Source: JBCBWG01 sp038523925 | GTDB taxonomy: Bacteria > Pseudomonadota > Alphaproteobacteria > Rhizobiales > Hyphomicrobiaceae | Length of the DNA: 64,000 bases | Direction of reading: 5' to 3' | NCBI GenBank assembly: GCA_038523925.1 | Contig: JBCBIY010000007.1 | Location: 1 to 64,000 of the forward strand | Shown here: positions 1-7,962 of the stretch, in pieces | Position numbering within the stretch: the stretch's first letter is position 1 | How the letters are laid out: the number at the start of each line of letters is the position of its first letter | The notes under the pieces: model-generated | What the model was told of the DNA's origin: nothing | Databases searched by the model: none | The model's input: the letters and a program-made list of their open reading frames with translations, nothing else | Program-made: the position numbers and the translations under genes

Positions 1-351
1 AGGAGCAGGCCCTAAGGCCTGCGGATCGCGCGATGCGCTTAGTCGCGAAGTCCGAGCGCCGTCGAGCGGCAGCGTGGACGGGCAAACGAAAAACCACGCG
101 CGGCGTCACCCGCTGACGACAAAGGCAGCCGCTACCACTTCCAGAGCGTGAGCAGCGCGCAAGGAGCCGGCCGATAGGCCTGCGGATCGCGCGATGCGGT
201 TGGGTGCGGACTCTAAGCGCCGTCGAGCGGCAGCGTGGACGGGCAAAAAAAAGCGGAAGGAGCAGGCCGTCAGGCCGGCGGATCGCGCGGCGCGCTTAGT
301 CTCGGACTCTAAGCGCCGTCGAACGGCAGCGTGGACGGGCCAACAAAAAAC
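1..351. repeat. Three copies of a ~94-bp dispersed repeat
   Basis: Three similar units lie at about 1-93 (cut by the window edge), 161-253 and 257-351. The last two are adjacent. Units 1 and 2 are separated by ~67 bp of unrelated sequence. Each unit starts with an inverted repeat (GCAGGCC-CTA-AGGCCTGC in unit 1, one mismatch in each of the others). Each then has a conserved GGATCGCGCG block, a second small dyad (GCCG-TCGAG-CGGC) and the end block GGCAGCGTGGACGGGC, followed by an A-rich tail. On the plus strand one frame stays open through all three units and gives similar 27-residue peptides (core RPADRA...RRR.AAWTG). No protein gene or ribosome-binding site is evident, so I treat it as an intergenic repeat downstream of rlmB. 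I see no further copy in the window. Confidence 0.75.
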
Positions 352-357
352 ACCACT

Positions 358-1191
358 CTACCGCCGGCTCAATTCGTGGAGGACGATGGCGGCGGCGTTT
401 GAGACGTTGAGGCTATGGATCGGTCCGCCAGAGGCGATGGCGACGAGCGCGTCGCACGCCTCCCGCGTCGACTGGCGCAGCCCCTTGCCTTCCGCGCCGA
501 GGACGATCGCCGTCGGCCGGTCAAAGCGCGCCGCGTGTAGCAACGTTTCAGACTCGCCATCCAGGCCGGCAACCATCACGCCCGCGGACTGAATGTCAGC
601 AATTGCACGCCCGAGGTTCTGCACCAGGCACACGGGGACGAGTTCGAGCGCGCCCGACGCGGATTTTGCTAGCGCGCCATCGAGCGGCGGGCTGTGGCGC
701 CGCGTCAGGACGAGACCGGCCGCGCCAAACACGGCGCAAGAGCGGAGCACGGCGCCGACGTTGTGGGGATCTGTCACTTGATCGAGCAGCACGATCGGGC
801 GGCCGGCACCGGCTGCATCGACCAGGTCGGCCAGTTCGGGCTCGGCGAGCGGCGCGACGTCTGCGGCAACGCCCTGATGGACCGTGTCCGCACCAAGCTC
901 GTGGTCGAGCGCGCGCGGATGAACCCGCTCTATCGCCAGCCCATCGCCGCGTTCAGCCAGCGCGTCCGCGAGCCGGCGCTCTGCGTTCTCAGTCACCTGA
1001 AGCTTGTCGATCCGTCGCGCCGGGTTTTGCAGTGCGAACGTGACCGCGTGCAGGCCGTAGATGACGGGCGGTCGGTCGCGCCCGGGTTTGGGCTGAGCGC
1101 GCTTGCGCGCGAGCGGGCGGCGTCCTTTTGGTTCGGGCAAGGGTGGTAAACTCCGCGAAACTGAAGCAGGCGAATGGCCCGCATGGCACAA
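358..1191 (-). CDS. rlmB: 23S rRNA (guanosine-2'-O)-methyltransferase, RlmB/TrmH family
   Basis: SpoU/TrmH-type SAM-dependent 2'-O-ribose methyltransferase, probably the enzyme acting on G2251 of 23S rRNA. The 277-residue product has a basic N-terminal tail (to ~40), the small substrate-binding domain (~42-115) and a knotted SPOUT domain with the three family motifs: NVGAVLRSC (144), VLGAEGKGLR (230) and SLNVSNAA (260). No ATG or GTG lies between the in-frame TTG at the 5' end and the start of the substrate-binding domain, so TTG is taken as the start. It is transcribed away from tRNA-Tyr, with about 85 bp between them. Placement beside tRNA-Tyr and tRNA-Gly is the usual alphaproteobacterial arrangement. 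The related TrmH and RlmB cannot be told apart with certainty by eye, but the N-terminal domain favours RlmB. Confidence 0.9.
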   Translation of the reverse strand: MCHAGHSPASVSRSLPPLPEPKGRRPLARKRAQPKPGRDRPPVIYGLHAVTFALQNPARRIDKLQVTENAERRLADALAERGDGLAIERVHPRALDHELGADTVHQGVAADVAPLAEPELADLVDAAGAGRPIVLLDQVTDPHNVGAVLRSCAVFGAAGLVLTRRHSPPLDGALAKSASGALELVPVCLVQNLGRAIADIQSAGVMVAGLDGESETLLHAARFDRPTAIVLGAEGKGLRQSTREACDALVAIASGGPIHSLNVSNAAAIVLHELSRR

Positions 1192-1215
1192 GGCCCGCGG
1201 CGCCTGGATTTGACG

Positions 1216-1244
1216 TTGACATCCGCAGTCCGTTTTGCGGTATT
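1216..1244 (+). promoter_or_regulatory. Sigma-70-like promoter of the tRNA-Tyr/tRNA-Gly unit
   Basis: A perfect -35 hexamer TTGACA (1216-1221), a 17-nt spacer and GGTATT (1239-1244) as -10. Transcription would start about 25 nt before tRNA-Tyr. The -10 is only a partial match. Confidence 0.5.
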
Positions 1245-1275
1245 GCGCGCTCGCGCGGGAGACCGCGGCCGGCTT

Positions 1276-1360
1276 GGAGGGATGCCCGAGTGGCTAAAGG
1301 GGACGGGCTGTAAACCCGTTGGCTATGCCTACGTTGGTTCGAATCCAACTCCCTCCACCA
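1276..1360 (+). tRNA. tRNA-Tyr (GTA)
   Basis: An 85-nt class II tRNA with encoded CCA. The acceptor arms GGAGGGA/TCCCTCC pair, the anticodon loop CTGTAAA contains GTA, the variable arm is long as expected for Tyr, and the T-arm GGTTCGAATCC is intact. Confidence 0.97.
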
Positions 1361-1406
1361 TCCCGGCCTCAACCACGCGCACCGCCAGGCAGCTCAGCCC
1401 GGCGCC

Positions 1407-1480
1407 GCGGGTATAGCACAATGGTAGTGCAGCAGCCTTCCAAGCTGAATATGCGGGTTCGATTCCCGCTACCCGCTCCA
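1407..1480 (+). tRNA. tRNA-Gly (TCC)
   Basis: A 74-nt tRNA with encoded CCA. The acceptor arms GCGGGTA/TACCCGC pair, the anticodon loop CTTCCAA gives TCC, and the T-arm GGGTTCGATTCCC is intact. It lies 46 bp after tRNA-Tyr and is probably co-transcribed. A run of six T follows the CCA. Confidence 0.97.
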
Positions 1481-1548
1481 TTTTTTGGTTCGTCGAACTT
1501 TGCTGCCGCACCGAAGCGTTGTCGTCGCCTAGCAAAACCCGAACCGCG

Positions 1549-1962
1549 CTACTCGACGAGGCGGAGGCGTTTGTCGAGGACGGCGAGGACGCGGGCGAGG
1601 TCGTGACCGCGCTTTAGGATGTGCCCGGTCTGTGAGACGACGCTGTAGGCGCCTTGGCGACGGGCGAGCTTCGGCGTTTTCTCGATGCGGTAGATCGGCA
1701 TCTCGCTCGCGCGGCGGAAGATGGAAAACGTGGCGGTCTCGCGCTCGAAGTCGAGGGCATAATCCTTCCACTCGCCAGCGGCGACCTTGCGGCCGTACAC
1801 ATTCAGGATCGCGTTCAGCTCCTGCCGCGTGAAAGTCGCGCGCTTTGGCTCCGGCGACGGGCCGCGTTGCGGCACCGGTTGGGGGTTGGACGGGTCCGGC
1901 GTCTGGCGCGTGCGGGTGTCCGGCCCGCGCGGCCGCAACTGTATCGGTTCGCTATCGCTCAT
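1549..1962 (-). CDS. DUF2794 domain-containing protein
   Basis: A 137-residue protein of the alphaproteobacterial DUF2794 family; its function is not known to me. The first ~40 residues are proline- and arginine-rich and look disordered. The conserved domain runs from ~43 (FTRQELNAILNVYGRKVAAG) to the end, including the core EMPIYRIEKTPKLARRQGAY and the C-terminal LKRGHDLARVLAVLDKRL. There is no signal peptide or membrane segment, so it should be cytoplasmic. It converges with the two tRNAs, ending 68 bp after tRNA-Gly. The ATG start has no convincing alternative. The family assignment rests on the strongly conserved C-terminal half. Confidence 0.85.
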   Translation of the reverse strand: MSDSEPIQLRPRGPDTRTRQTPDPSNPQPVPQRGPSPEPKRATFTRQELNAILNVYGRKVAAGEWKDYALDFERETATFSIFRRASEMPIYRIEKTPKLARRQGAYSVVSQTGHILKRGHDLARVLAVLDKRLRLVE

Positions 1963-2173
1963 TGCGTCCGGTTTCGCCGCTCATGTCCGTTTCGTGACAG
2001 CTCTGCACTTTCGCCGCGCCGCCGTGCGATTGCAAGTTGCTGATCGCGCTCTCGCAATTCCCGCGGTCCTCTCCCAATCTGGAGAAGCGGCAGCGTAATA
2101 AACTGTAATAGAAATCACGGAACGGTCACGATCCGACCAACGACGCGCCGGAATGGCCGCCTACTAAAGAGCC

Positions 2174-2303
2174 TGTTCAGACTTTGGCCCGGTCTTAAAA
2201 GCCTCGGAATTCTGCCCCCCAGTCCCCCCGAGGCGTCTCTCCTGGACCGGGCCAATCTGAACATGAGAAAGCCCGGCTCGATGGCCGGGCTTTTCGCTTT
2301 TCT
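2174..2303 (+). ncRNA. Candidate structured small RNA with its own terminator
   Basis: A long imperfect hairpin fills this gap. The outer arms 2175-2193 and 2246-2262 pair over 7 bp, a 2-nt bulge, then about 11 bp (core TTGGCCCGGT/ACCGGGCCAA). An inner stem GCCTCGG/CCGAGGC (2201-2207/2228-2234) closes a C-rich loop containing six C in a row. A second hairpin (2270-2291) followed by a T-rich stretch looks like an intrinsic terminator on this strand. TACTAA at 2162-2167 would place the transcript start at the foot of the outer stem, but no good -35 is visible. It does not show the SRP RNA core, tmRNA or RNase P signatures. It could instead be part of the hppA 3' region read on the other strand. 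No family is recognised. Confidence 0.5.
2270..2296. terminator. Intrinsic terminator, possibly bidirectional
   Basis: Stem AGCCCGGC/GCCGGGCT with a 6-nt loop. On the plus strand it is followed by TTTTCGCTTTTC, which suits the candidate sRNA. On the minus strand it lies about 45 nt past the hppA stop and is followed by TTTCTC, so it may end hppA transcription as well. Confidence 0.7.
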
Positions 2304-2333
2304 GGGATGCGACTGGCGCCGAAGCGCCGTTCG

Positions 2334-4499
2334 CTAGTGGGCGAGCACTGCGAGCAGCAGCAGCGCGACGATGTTGGTGATCTTGATCGCCGGGTTCACT
2401 GCCGGGCCGGCCGTGTCCTTGTAGGGGTCGCCGACGGTGTCACCCGTCACCGACGCTTTGTGCGCCTCTGAACCCTTCATGTGTTTGACGCCGTCTTTGT
2501 CGACGAACCCGTCTTCAAAGCTTTTCTTGGCGTTGTCCCAGGCCCCGCCACCGGATGTCATCGAGATCGCAACAAACAGGCCCGTCACGATCACGCCGAG
2601 CAGCATCGCGCCAACCGCTGAGAACGCAGCGTTCTTGCCTTCAACGCCGCCACCGGCAACGAAGTACATCGCCGTAAACAAGACGACCGGCGAGAGCACC
2701 GGCAGCAGCGATGGCACGACCATTTCTTTGATCGCAGCCTGCGTCAGCATGTCGACAGCGCGGGCATAGTCCGGCCGGTCGGTGCCTTCCATGATGCCTG
2801 GCTTTTCGCGGAACTGGCGGCGGACTTCCTCGACAACCGCGCTGCCGGCGCGGCCGACGGCCGTCATACCCATGCCCCCGAAGAGATACGGGATCAGGCC
2901 ACCGACCAGCAGTCCGACGACGACATACGGGTTCGAGAGCGCAAAGTCCGGTTCGAGCCCTTTGAAGAACTGATAGGTCGTCGCGCCGTCTTTGTTGGCC
3001 TCGTCGATGAAGAACTGCAGGTCGTAGTTGTAGGCCGCAAACAGCACCAGCGCGCCGAGGCCCGCCGAGCCGATGGCATAGCCCTTGGTGACGGCCTTCG
3101 TGGTGTTGCCGACGGCGTCAAGCGCGTCCGTTGAGCGCCGCACTTCAGCCGGCAGGCCAGCCATTTCGGCGATGCCACCTGCGTTGTCCGTAACGGGGCC
3201 AAACGCGTCGAGCGCGACGACCATGCCGGCTAGACCGAGCATCGTTGTCGTCGCGATGGCCGTGCCGAACAGGCCTGCCAGATTGAACGTTGCAAGGATG
3301 CCGAAGACGATCACCACCGTCGGCAGCGCGCAGGCTTCCAGCGAGACGGCAAGGCCCTGGATCACGTTGGTGCCGTGACCGGTCACCGAGGCCTGGCTGA
3401 TGGAGCGCACCGGCCGGAAGCCGATGCCCGTGTAGTACTCCGTGATCCAGACGATGAGGCCCGTGACCACGAGGCCGACGACGCCGCAGAGAAACAGGTT
3501 CATGCCCGTTATCGGCGTGCCGGCAGCCGTCCCGATTTCACCCCAGCTCGGCAGGATCAATTCGGTTGCAGCGTAAAGACCGCCGACCGACAGCACGGCC
3601 GACAGGATGAATCCGCGGTAGAGCGCGCCCATGATCGAGTTGTTCGAGCCGAGGCGGACGGCAAACGTGCCGATGATCGATGTGAGCAGACAGACCGCAC
3701 CGATGCCGAGTGGGTACAGCATGAACAGTTCGAGGTTCGCTTGGCCGCCAAAGAAGATCGCGGCAAGCACCATCGTCGCAACGACAGTCACGGCGTAGGT
3801 CTCAAACAAGTCGGCTGCCATGCCGGCGCAGTCGCCAACGTTGTCGCCGACGTTGTCTGCGATCGTTGCCGGGTTCCGTGGGTCGTCCTCCGGGATGCCG
3901 GCCTCGACTTTGCCGACGAGGTCGCCGCCGACGTCGGCACCCTTGGTGAAGATGCCGCCGCCGAGACGCGCAAAGATCGAAATGAGCGAAGCACCGAAGC
4001 CAAGCGCTACAAGCGCGTCGACAACCGTGCGGCTGTTCGGCTCAAGGGCCAGGCCTTCGGTCAGGAAGAAGTAGTATCCGGCGACGCCAAGCAGCGCGAG
4101 GCCGGCAACCAGCATGCCGGTAACCGCGCCTGACTTAAACGCGATGTCGAGCCCGTCAGCGAGCGATTGGGCGGACGCTTGGGCCGTACGCACGTTCGCG
4201 CGGACCGAGACGTTCATGCCGATGTAGCCGGTGAGGCCGGAGAGGACAGCGCCGATGATAAAGCCGACAGAGACCTGCCAGCCAAGATAGAGCGCGGCGG
4301 CGGCAATCACGACGCCCACAATCGAAATGTACGTGTATTGGCGGTTGAGGTAGGCCTGCGCGCCTTCGCGGATCGCCTCGGCGATCTCCTGCATCCGGGG
4401 CGTGCCCGTATCGGCCCGCATCACCGATTGGATTGTGAAAATTGCGTAGAGAATGGAGATCACGCCACAAGCGATGATCGCCCAAAGCATTTCCTGCAT
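2334..4499 (-). CDS. hppA: K+-insensitive proton-pumping membrane pyrophosphatase
   Basis: Membrane-bound H+-translocating pyrophosphatase, which couples hydrolysis of PPi to proton export or, in phototrophs, energy storage. At 721 residues with about 16 hydrophobic segments it has the family's usual length. The PPi/Mg-binding loop is intact: DVGGDLVGKVEAG (189), then ADNVGDNVGDCAG around 215-225. In GNTTKAVTKGYAIGSAG the residue at 468 is Lys, not Ala, which is the signature of the K+-independent subfamily. This fits a purple bacterium, where the enzyme is known from the photosynthetic membrane. It follows thiL by ~205 bp with its own likely promoter, at the end of the rib-nusB-thiL run. Confidence 0.97.
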   Translation of the reverse strand: MQEMLWAIIACGVISILYAIFTIQSVMRADTGTPRMQEIAEAIREGAQAYLNRQYTYISIVGVVIAAAALYLGWQVSVGFIIGAVLSGLTGYIGMNVSVRANVRTAQASAQSLADGLDIAFKSGAVTGMLVAGLALLGVAGYYFFLTEGLALEPNSRTVVDALVALGFGASLISIFARLGGGIFTKGADVGGDLVGKVEAGIPEDDPRNPATIADNVGDNVGDCAGMAADLFETYAVTVVATMVLAAIFFGGQANLELFMLYPLGIGAVCLLTSIIGTFAVRLGSNNSIMGALYRGFILSAVLSVGGLYAATELILPSWGEIGTAAGTPITGMNLFLCGVVGLVVTGLIVWITEYYTGIGFRPVRSISQASVTGHGTNVIQGLAVSLEACALPTVVIVFGILATFNLAGLFGTAIATTTMLGLAGMVVALDAFGPVTDNAGGIAEMAGLPAEVRRSTDALDAVGNTTKAVTKGYAIGSAGLGALVLFAAYNYDLQFFIDEANKDGATTYQFFKGLEPDFALSNPYVVVGLLVGGLIPYLFGGMGMTAVGRAGSAVVEEVRRQFREKPGIMEGTDRPDYARAVDMLTQAAIKEMVVPSLLPVLSPVVLFTAMYFVAGGGVEGKNAAFSAVGAMLLGVIVTGLFVAISMTSGGGAWDNAKKSFEDGFVDKDGVKHMKGSEAHKASVTGDTVGDPYKDTAGPAVNPAIKITNIVALLLLAVLAH

Positions 4500-4616
4500 G
4501 GGAACTTTCCCCCTAAGGCCGAGTGGAAGGACCGGTCTTTCGCTGGTTTTAGAAAGCGTCGTCGCTACAGGCTCCTGCCCGCGCGGCTCAGACCCGGTCG
4601 GAAGTGAGGCGGGCGG

Positions 4617-4645
4617 AAAATGCCAAAAGTGTCATCACGTTGCAA
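4617..4645 (-). promoter_or_regulatory. Possible promoter of hppA
   Basis: On the minus strand TTGCAA (4640-4645), a 17-nt spacer and CATTTT (4617-4622) lie about 118 nt before the hppA ATG. The -35 overlaps a small dyad CGTTGC-AAG-GCAACG. The -10 is weak, so this is tentative. Confidence 0.35.
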
Positions 4646-4704
4646 GGCAACGCTAAGCGGTCTTTGGGATTAGTCGTTCGCGGCTTCCGCCCCGTTGAGA
4701 ATCG

Positions 4705-5691
4705 CTAAAAGTGGTCGTAGCCGGCGGCGGAGGGCGTCACATCGGCCCCGTCAGCGCTGAGCAGCGTTACCCCGGAGCCCGCCCTGCAATGCCCAATCTC
4801 TGTGCAGGTGACACCGCCAGCCGCCGCCAGCGCGATAAACGGGGCTACGGCATCTGGCGGGACGGCGGCCAGGATTTCGTAGTCATCGCCGTGCGCCGTC
4901 GCGAGCTTGCGGAGCGCCTGATCGTCGCCAGCAGCCATAAGCTCTGCCGCGGGATCGACCGGCACCGACGGCCAGTCAAGCGCCACAGCACAGCCTGACG
5001 CCGCCGCCATACGGCCTGCGTCCTTGATGAGCCCGTCGGACAGGTCCATCGCAGCCCGGGCATACCGGCGAAGCGCGGCTCGCAGCCCCAGACGCGGGCG
5101 TGGTCGCAGATACCGGGCGCCCGCATCCTGCAACGCCTGATCGTCCGAAGCCGCAGAGCCCGCACGCACCTGTAGACCAACGGCTGCGGCACCAAGCGTG
5201 CCGCTCACCACCAGCCGATCGCCGGGCATGGCTGTGCCGCGCTGGATCATTCGACCCGCCGGCACTTCACCGACGACTGTGATTGAAATCGATAGCGGGC
5301 CGTCCGCGCGGTCGGTGTCGCCACCGATGAGGCTGAGGCCGAACGCCTCCTGCGCCTCGCCAAGCCCGCGAGCAAAGTCCGTTGCCCAAGCTTCAGCCGG
5401 CGCTTCAGGAAACGAGACCGACATCAGGTAGGCAACCGGGCGCGCCGCCTTGGCTGCGAGATCGGAGACGTTGACCGCCAAAGCCTTGAACGCAATGTCG
5501 GCTGCGCCATCTTCGGCGAAGAAGTGGACGCCCGCGCGAATGGGGTCCGTCTTGAAGACGAGCGCCTGGCCCGGCGCAGGTTCGAGAAATGCGCAGTCAT
5601 CTTCAAAGCCAAGCGCGCCTGGAAGCGTTGCAAGCGGCGCGAGGTACCCTCCGATGAAGGCCGCCTCGCCGCTGATCTTGCCGCTCACCAC
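4705..5691 (-). CDS. thiL: Thiamine-monophosphate kinase
   Basis: ATP-dependent phosphorylation of thiamine monophosphate to thiamine diphosphate, the last step of the cofactor's synthesis. The 328-residue protein belongs to the AIRS/PurM-like fold. Metal- and ATP-binding acidic motifs are present in order: EDDCAFL (~30), KTDPIRAGVHF (~47), NVSDLAAKAARP (~74) and GGDTDRADG (~123), with the C-terminal MDLSDGLIKD and HGDDYEIL. The 5' end has two consecutive in-frame GTG codons (5691 and 5688). Either could be the start, and there is no upstream ATG. It follows nusB after 14 bp, so it belongs to the same operon. The thiS-G-E genes of the same pathway are at the other end of the window. Confidence 0.95.
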   Translation of the reverse strand: MVSGKISGEAAFIGGYLAPLATLPGALGFEDDCAFLEPAPGQALVFKTDPIRAGVHFFAEDGAADIAFKALAVNVSDLAAKAARPVAYLMSVSFPEAPAEAWATDFARGLGEAQEAFGLSLIGGDTDRADGPLSISITVVGEVPAGRMIQRGTAMPGDRLVVSGTLGAAAVGLQVRAGSAASDDQALQDAGARYLRPRPRLGLRAALRRYARAAMDLSDGLIKDAGRMAAASGCAVALDWPSVPVDPAAELMAAGDDQALRKLATAHGDDYEILAAVPPDAVAPFIALAAAGGVTCTEIGHCRAGSGVTLLSADGADVTPSAAGYDHF

Positions 5692-5705
5692 GCGCTTCCG
5701 GCCAC

Positions 5706-6185
5706 CTAATTGCTCAGCTCGCCCGGGCGATGCTTTTTCGCAAGCTGATCGAGCACACCGTTGATGACGCGCGGCTCTTCCTGATCGAAGAACTCTTTCG
5801 AGAGATCAACATACTCGTTGATGACGACCTTGGCTGGGACATCGGGCCGATCAATCAGCTCGTAAAGCGCCGCCCGCAAGATCTGCCGGACCGTGCTGTC
5901 GACGCGCGCAAGCCGCCAGCCATCGGCGAGTTGCTTGTCGACTTCCTGGTCGATGGTCCTCTGCAGCCGCACGACGCCGCGGACAAGTTCGGCGAAAAAC
6001 GTCTTATCGGCCGCCTCGATGGCGAAGTCTTCGTCGCCCCCGCCTTCTTCGACGACCGTCTCAAACTGGCGAATGACCACGTTCGCGTCGGCCTTCGCGA
6101 TGTCCATTTGATAGAGCGCCTGGACCGCAGAAATGCGCGCCGCGCGGCGGGCCGTCGGCGGCTTCGACTTGCTTGTGCGCGTCAT
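5706..6185 (-). CDS. nusB: Transcription antitermination factor NusB
   Basis: RNA-binding component of the rRNA antitermination complex, partnering with NusE (S10) at boxA. It is 159 residues and all-helical, with the typical start ARISAVQALYQMDIA (~16-30) and the C-terminal YELIDRPDVPAKVVINEYVD...FFDQEEPRVINGVLD. A basic N-terminal stretch (SKSKPPTARR) precedes the fold. Its ATG overlaps the ribH stop by 4 bp, implying translational coupling. The ribH-nusB-thiL order is conserved across alphaproteobacteria. Confidence 0.96.
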   Translation of the reverse strand: MTRTSKSKPPTARRAARISAVQALYQMDIAKADANVVIRQFETVVEEGGGDEDFAIEAADKTFFAELVRGVVRLQRTIDQEVDKQLADGWRLARVDSTVRQILRAALYELIDRPDVPAKVVINEYVDLSKEFFDQEEPRVINGVLDQLAKKHRPGELSN

Positions 6186-6805
6186 AGGAGGCGGGATCCG
6201 CCAGGTCCGCGCGCATTAATCTCAGCGCCGATCTTGATGAGTTGAAGCACCGCGCGCGCGGCATCGCCCCCTTTACCCTCAGCGCCCCCCTTAGCCCGGG
6301 CAACCGCCTGCTCGTAGGTGTCCACGGTCAAAAGCGCATTGCCGAGCACGATCCCCGGGTCGCGCGTCACATGATAGAGGCCGGCGTTCGCTTCGTTGAC
6401 GACGACATCGTAGTGCGAGGTCTCACCGCGGATCACGCACCCAATCGCAATCGCGCCATCGAAGAGCGCGTGCTGTGCCGATCCTAAAGCGTCCATAATG
6501 TCGAGTTCCTCGTCGTCTTCGGCGGCGTCGAGTTCCTCTTCCAGATCGATCATCGTATTGCCGAGGTTGCCCTCAACGCAAAGGCGCAGGGCCTGCGGCA
6601 GCTCAAGCGCGCCCGGCACATCAAATCGGGTGATCTCAGGGTCGGCCACCGACAGCACCTCCGTCGCGCCGGCGACCAGCATATCGGTCACGTCCTTGTA
6701 GTATGGCGCGACGACCAACACGATCCGCGGCCGCTTTCCCAGCAACTCCCGCAGGCTCTTGAACCGCTCTGCGGCAAACGTCTCATTTGCTGATGGCCCG
6801 GCCAT
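6182..6805 (-). CDS. ribH: 6,7-dimethyl-8-ribityllumazine synthase with an acidic insertion
   Basis: Condenses 5-amino-6-ribitylaminouracil with 3,4-dihydroxy-2-butanone 4-phosphate in riboflavin synthesis. Conserved pieces are RIVLVVAPYYKDV (27), FDVPGALELPQAL (61), AIAIGCVIRGETSHYDVV (118, with the catalytic His at 131) and LTVDTYEQAVARA. At 207 residues it is about 45 longer than most family members. Much of the excess is an insertion at roughly 79-112 that is strongly acidic (EEELDAAEDDEELD) and sits between the GALELP helix and the ALGCVIRG strand. The reading frame is continuous and the flanking motifs are intact, so this is a real insertion rather than a frameshift. It starts 3 bp after ribB(A) ends. 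Confidence 0.93.
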   Translation of the reverse strand: MAGPSANETFAAERFKSLRELLGKRPRIVLVVAPYYKDVTDMLVAGATEVLSVADPEITRFDVPGALELPQALRLCVEGNLGNTMIDLEEELDAAEDDEELDIMDALGSAQHALFDGAIAIGCVIRGETSHYDVVVNEANAGLYHVTRDPGIVLGNALLTVDTYEQAVARAKGGAEGKGGDAARAVLQLIKIGAEINARGPGGSRLL

Positions 6806-6807
6806 TC

Positions 6808-7962
6808 TCAGCTCTCTCCCAGAGGGCGCATCGCTGCGATCTTCAGACCGAATGCCTCTAGCCCCACGTAAGTTGCATCAGGTGAATTGGTCAGAATTTC
6901 CATCTCGGTGACGCCGAGGTCGCGCAGGATCTGACTGCCGATGCCGATCTCGACGTTGCGGCTTTCGTGACCCTGGATCTTGCGCACGTTCGCTTCAGCT
7001 TTGCGCAGGAAACTTTCCGACACCGACTTCGGCCGGAGGTCTCGGATCAAGACGATGACGCCGCGTCCGGCAGCTTCAATCGCGCGCATCGACTGCGCGA
7101 TCGTGTCTTGCGGCCCGTCTCCAACGCCAAGCAAGTCGGTCAGCGGATTAACCGCATGAACGCGCGTCAGCACCGGCCCCGGCTCCGATAGATCGCCCTT
7201 AACGAGGGCAAGGTGCTCCACCGGGTCGGTCGTCGTCTCATAGACATGCAGCACGAACGCGCCGCCGGCTGACGTCGTCACATCGCGCACGGTGACCGGG
7301 CGCACGATCCGGTCATTCCGCAAGCGGAACGCGATCAAGTCTTCAATCGTGCCGACCTTCAGCCCGTGGGTTTGTGCGAAACGGACGAGATCAGGCATGC
7401 GCGCCATCGTGCCGTCATCGTTCATGATTTCGCAGATCACGGCCGATGGATTGAGGCCCGCAAGCCGGGCAAGATCGACCGACGCTTCGGTGTGCCCTGC
7501 CCGCACGAGCACGCCACCGTCGCGGGCGACAAGCGGGAACACATGCCCTGGCGACACGATTGATCCGGCTTCAGCCGAAGCATCGATGGCCACTGAAATG
7601 GTCCGCGCACGGTCATGCGCAGAAATGCCGGTCGTCACGCCGTCGCGGGCCTCAATCGAAACCGTGAAGGCCGTTCCGGTCCGCGAGTCATTGCTGGCAA
7701 CCATCGACGAGAGCTGCAGATCAGACGCGCGCTGTTCGGTCAGGCTTAGGCAAATGAGGCCGCGGCCGTGCTTTGCCATGAAGTTGATCGCGTCCGGCGT
7801 CGCCATCTGCGCCGGAATGAACAGGTCGCCCTCGTTCTCGCGATCTTCGGCGTCTGCGAGGATCACCATGCGGCCGTTCCGGAGATCGTCAATGATCTCG
7901 TCCGTCGGCGAAATGAACCCGCGGCCCTCGGCGTAGACGGCCGTGCTCAAATCTTCACTCAC
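6808..7962 (-). CDS. ribB: 3,4-dihydroxy-2-butanone 4-phosphate synthase with degenerate GTP cyclohydrolase II domain
   Basis: The N-terminal ~210 residues are a normal DHBP synthase (RibB), which converts ribulose 5-phosphate to the four-carbon riboflavin precursor. Seen: ILADAEDRENEGDLF, FMAKHGRGLICLSLT and HTEASVDLARLAGL. The C-terminal ~170 residues align with GTP cyclohydrolase II, but the zinc-binding cysteine cluster (normally C..D..GS..CDC) is replaced by VNPLTDLLGVGDGPQD. GTP cyclohydrolase activity is therefore unlikely. This kind of bifunctional-looking protein with a dead RibA half is known in proteobacteria. A separate RibA must exist outside the window. Its start overlaps the ribE stop by 4 bp. 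Confidence 0.93.
   Translation of the reverse strand: MSEDLSTAVYAEGRGFISPTDEIIDDLRNGRMVILADAEDRENEGDLFIPAQMATPDAINFMAKHGRGLICLSLTEQRASDLQLSSMVASNDSRTGTAFTVSIEARDGVTTGISAHDRARTISVAIDASAEAGSIVSPGHVFPLVARDGGVLVRAGHTEASVDLARLAGLNPSAVICEIMNDDGTMARMPDLVRFAQTHGLKVGTIEDLIAFRLRNDRIVRPVTVRDVTTSAGGAFVLHVYETTTDPVEHLALVKGDLSEPGPVLTRVHAVNPLTDLLGVGDGPQDTIAQSMRAIEAAGRGVIVLIRDLRPKSVSESFLRKAEANVRKIQGHESRNVEIGIGSQILRDLGVTEMEILTNSPDATYVGLEAFGLKIAAMRPLGES

Noticed and set aside
1..351. CRISPR array
   Set aside because: Only three long units with palindromes, irregular spacing (67 bp, then ~3 bp) and no cas genes.
2174..2303. SRP RNA or other known housekeeping RNA
   Set aside because: The SRP core (GGAAG..AGCAGCC type) and tmRNA/RNase P signatures are absent.
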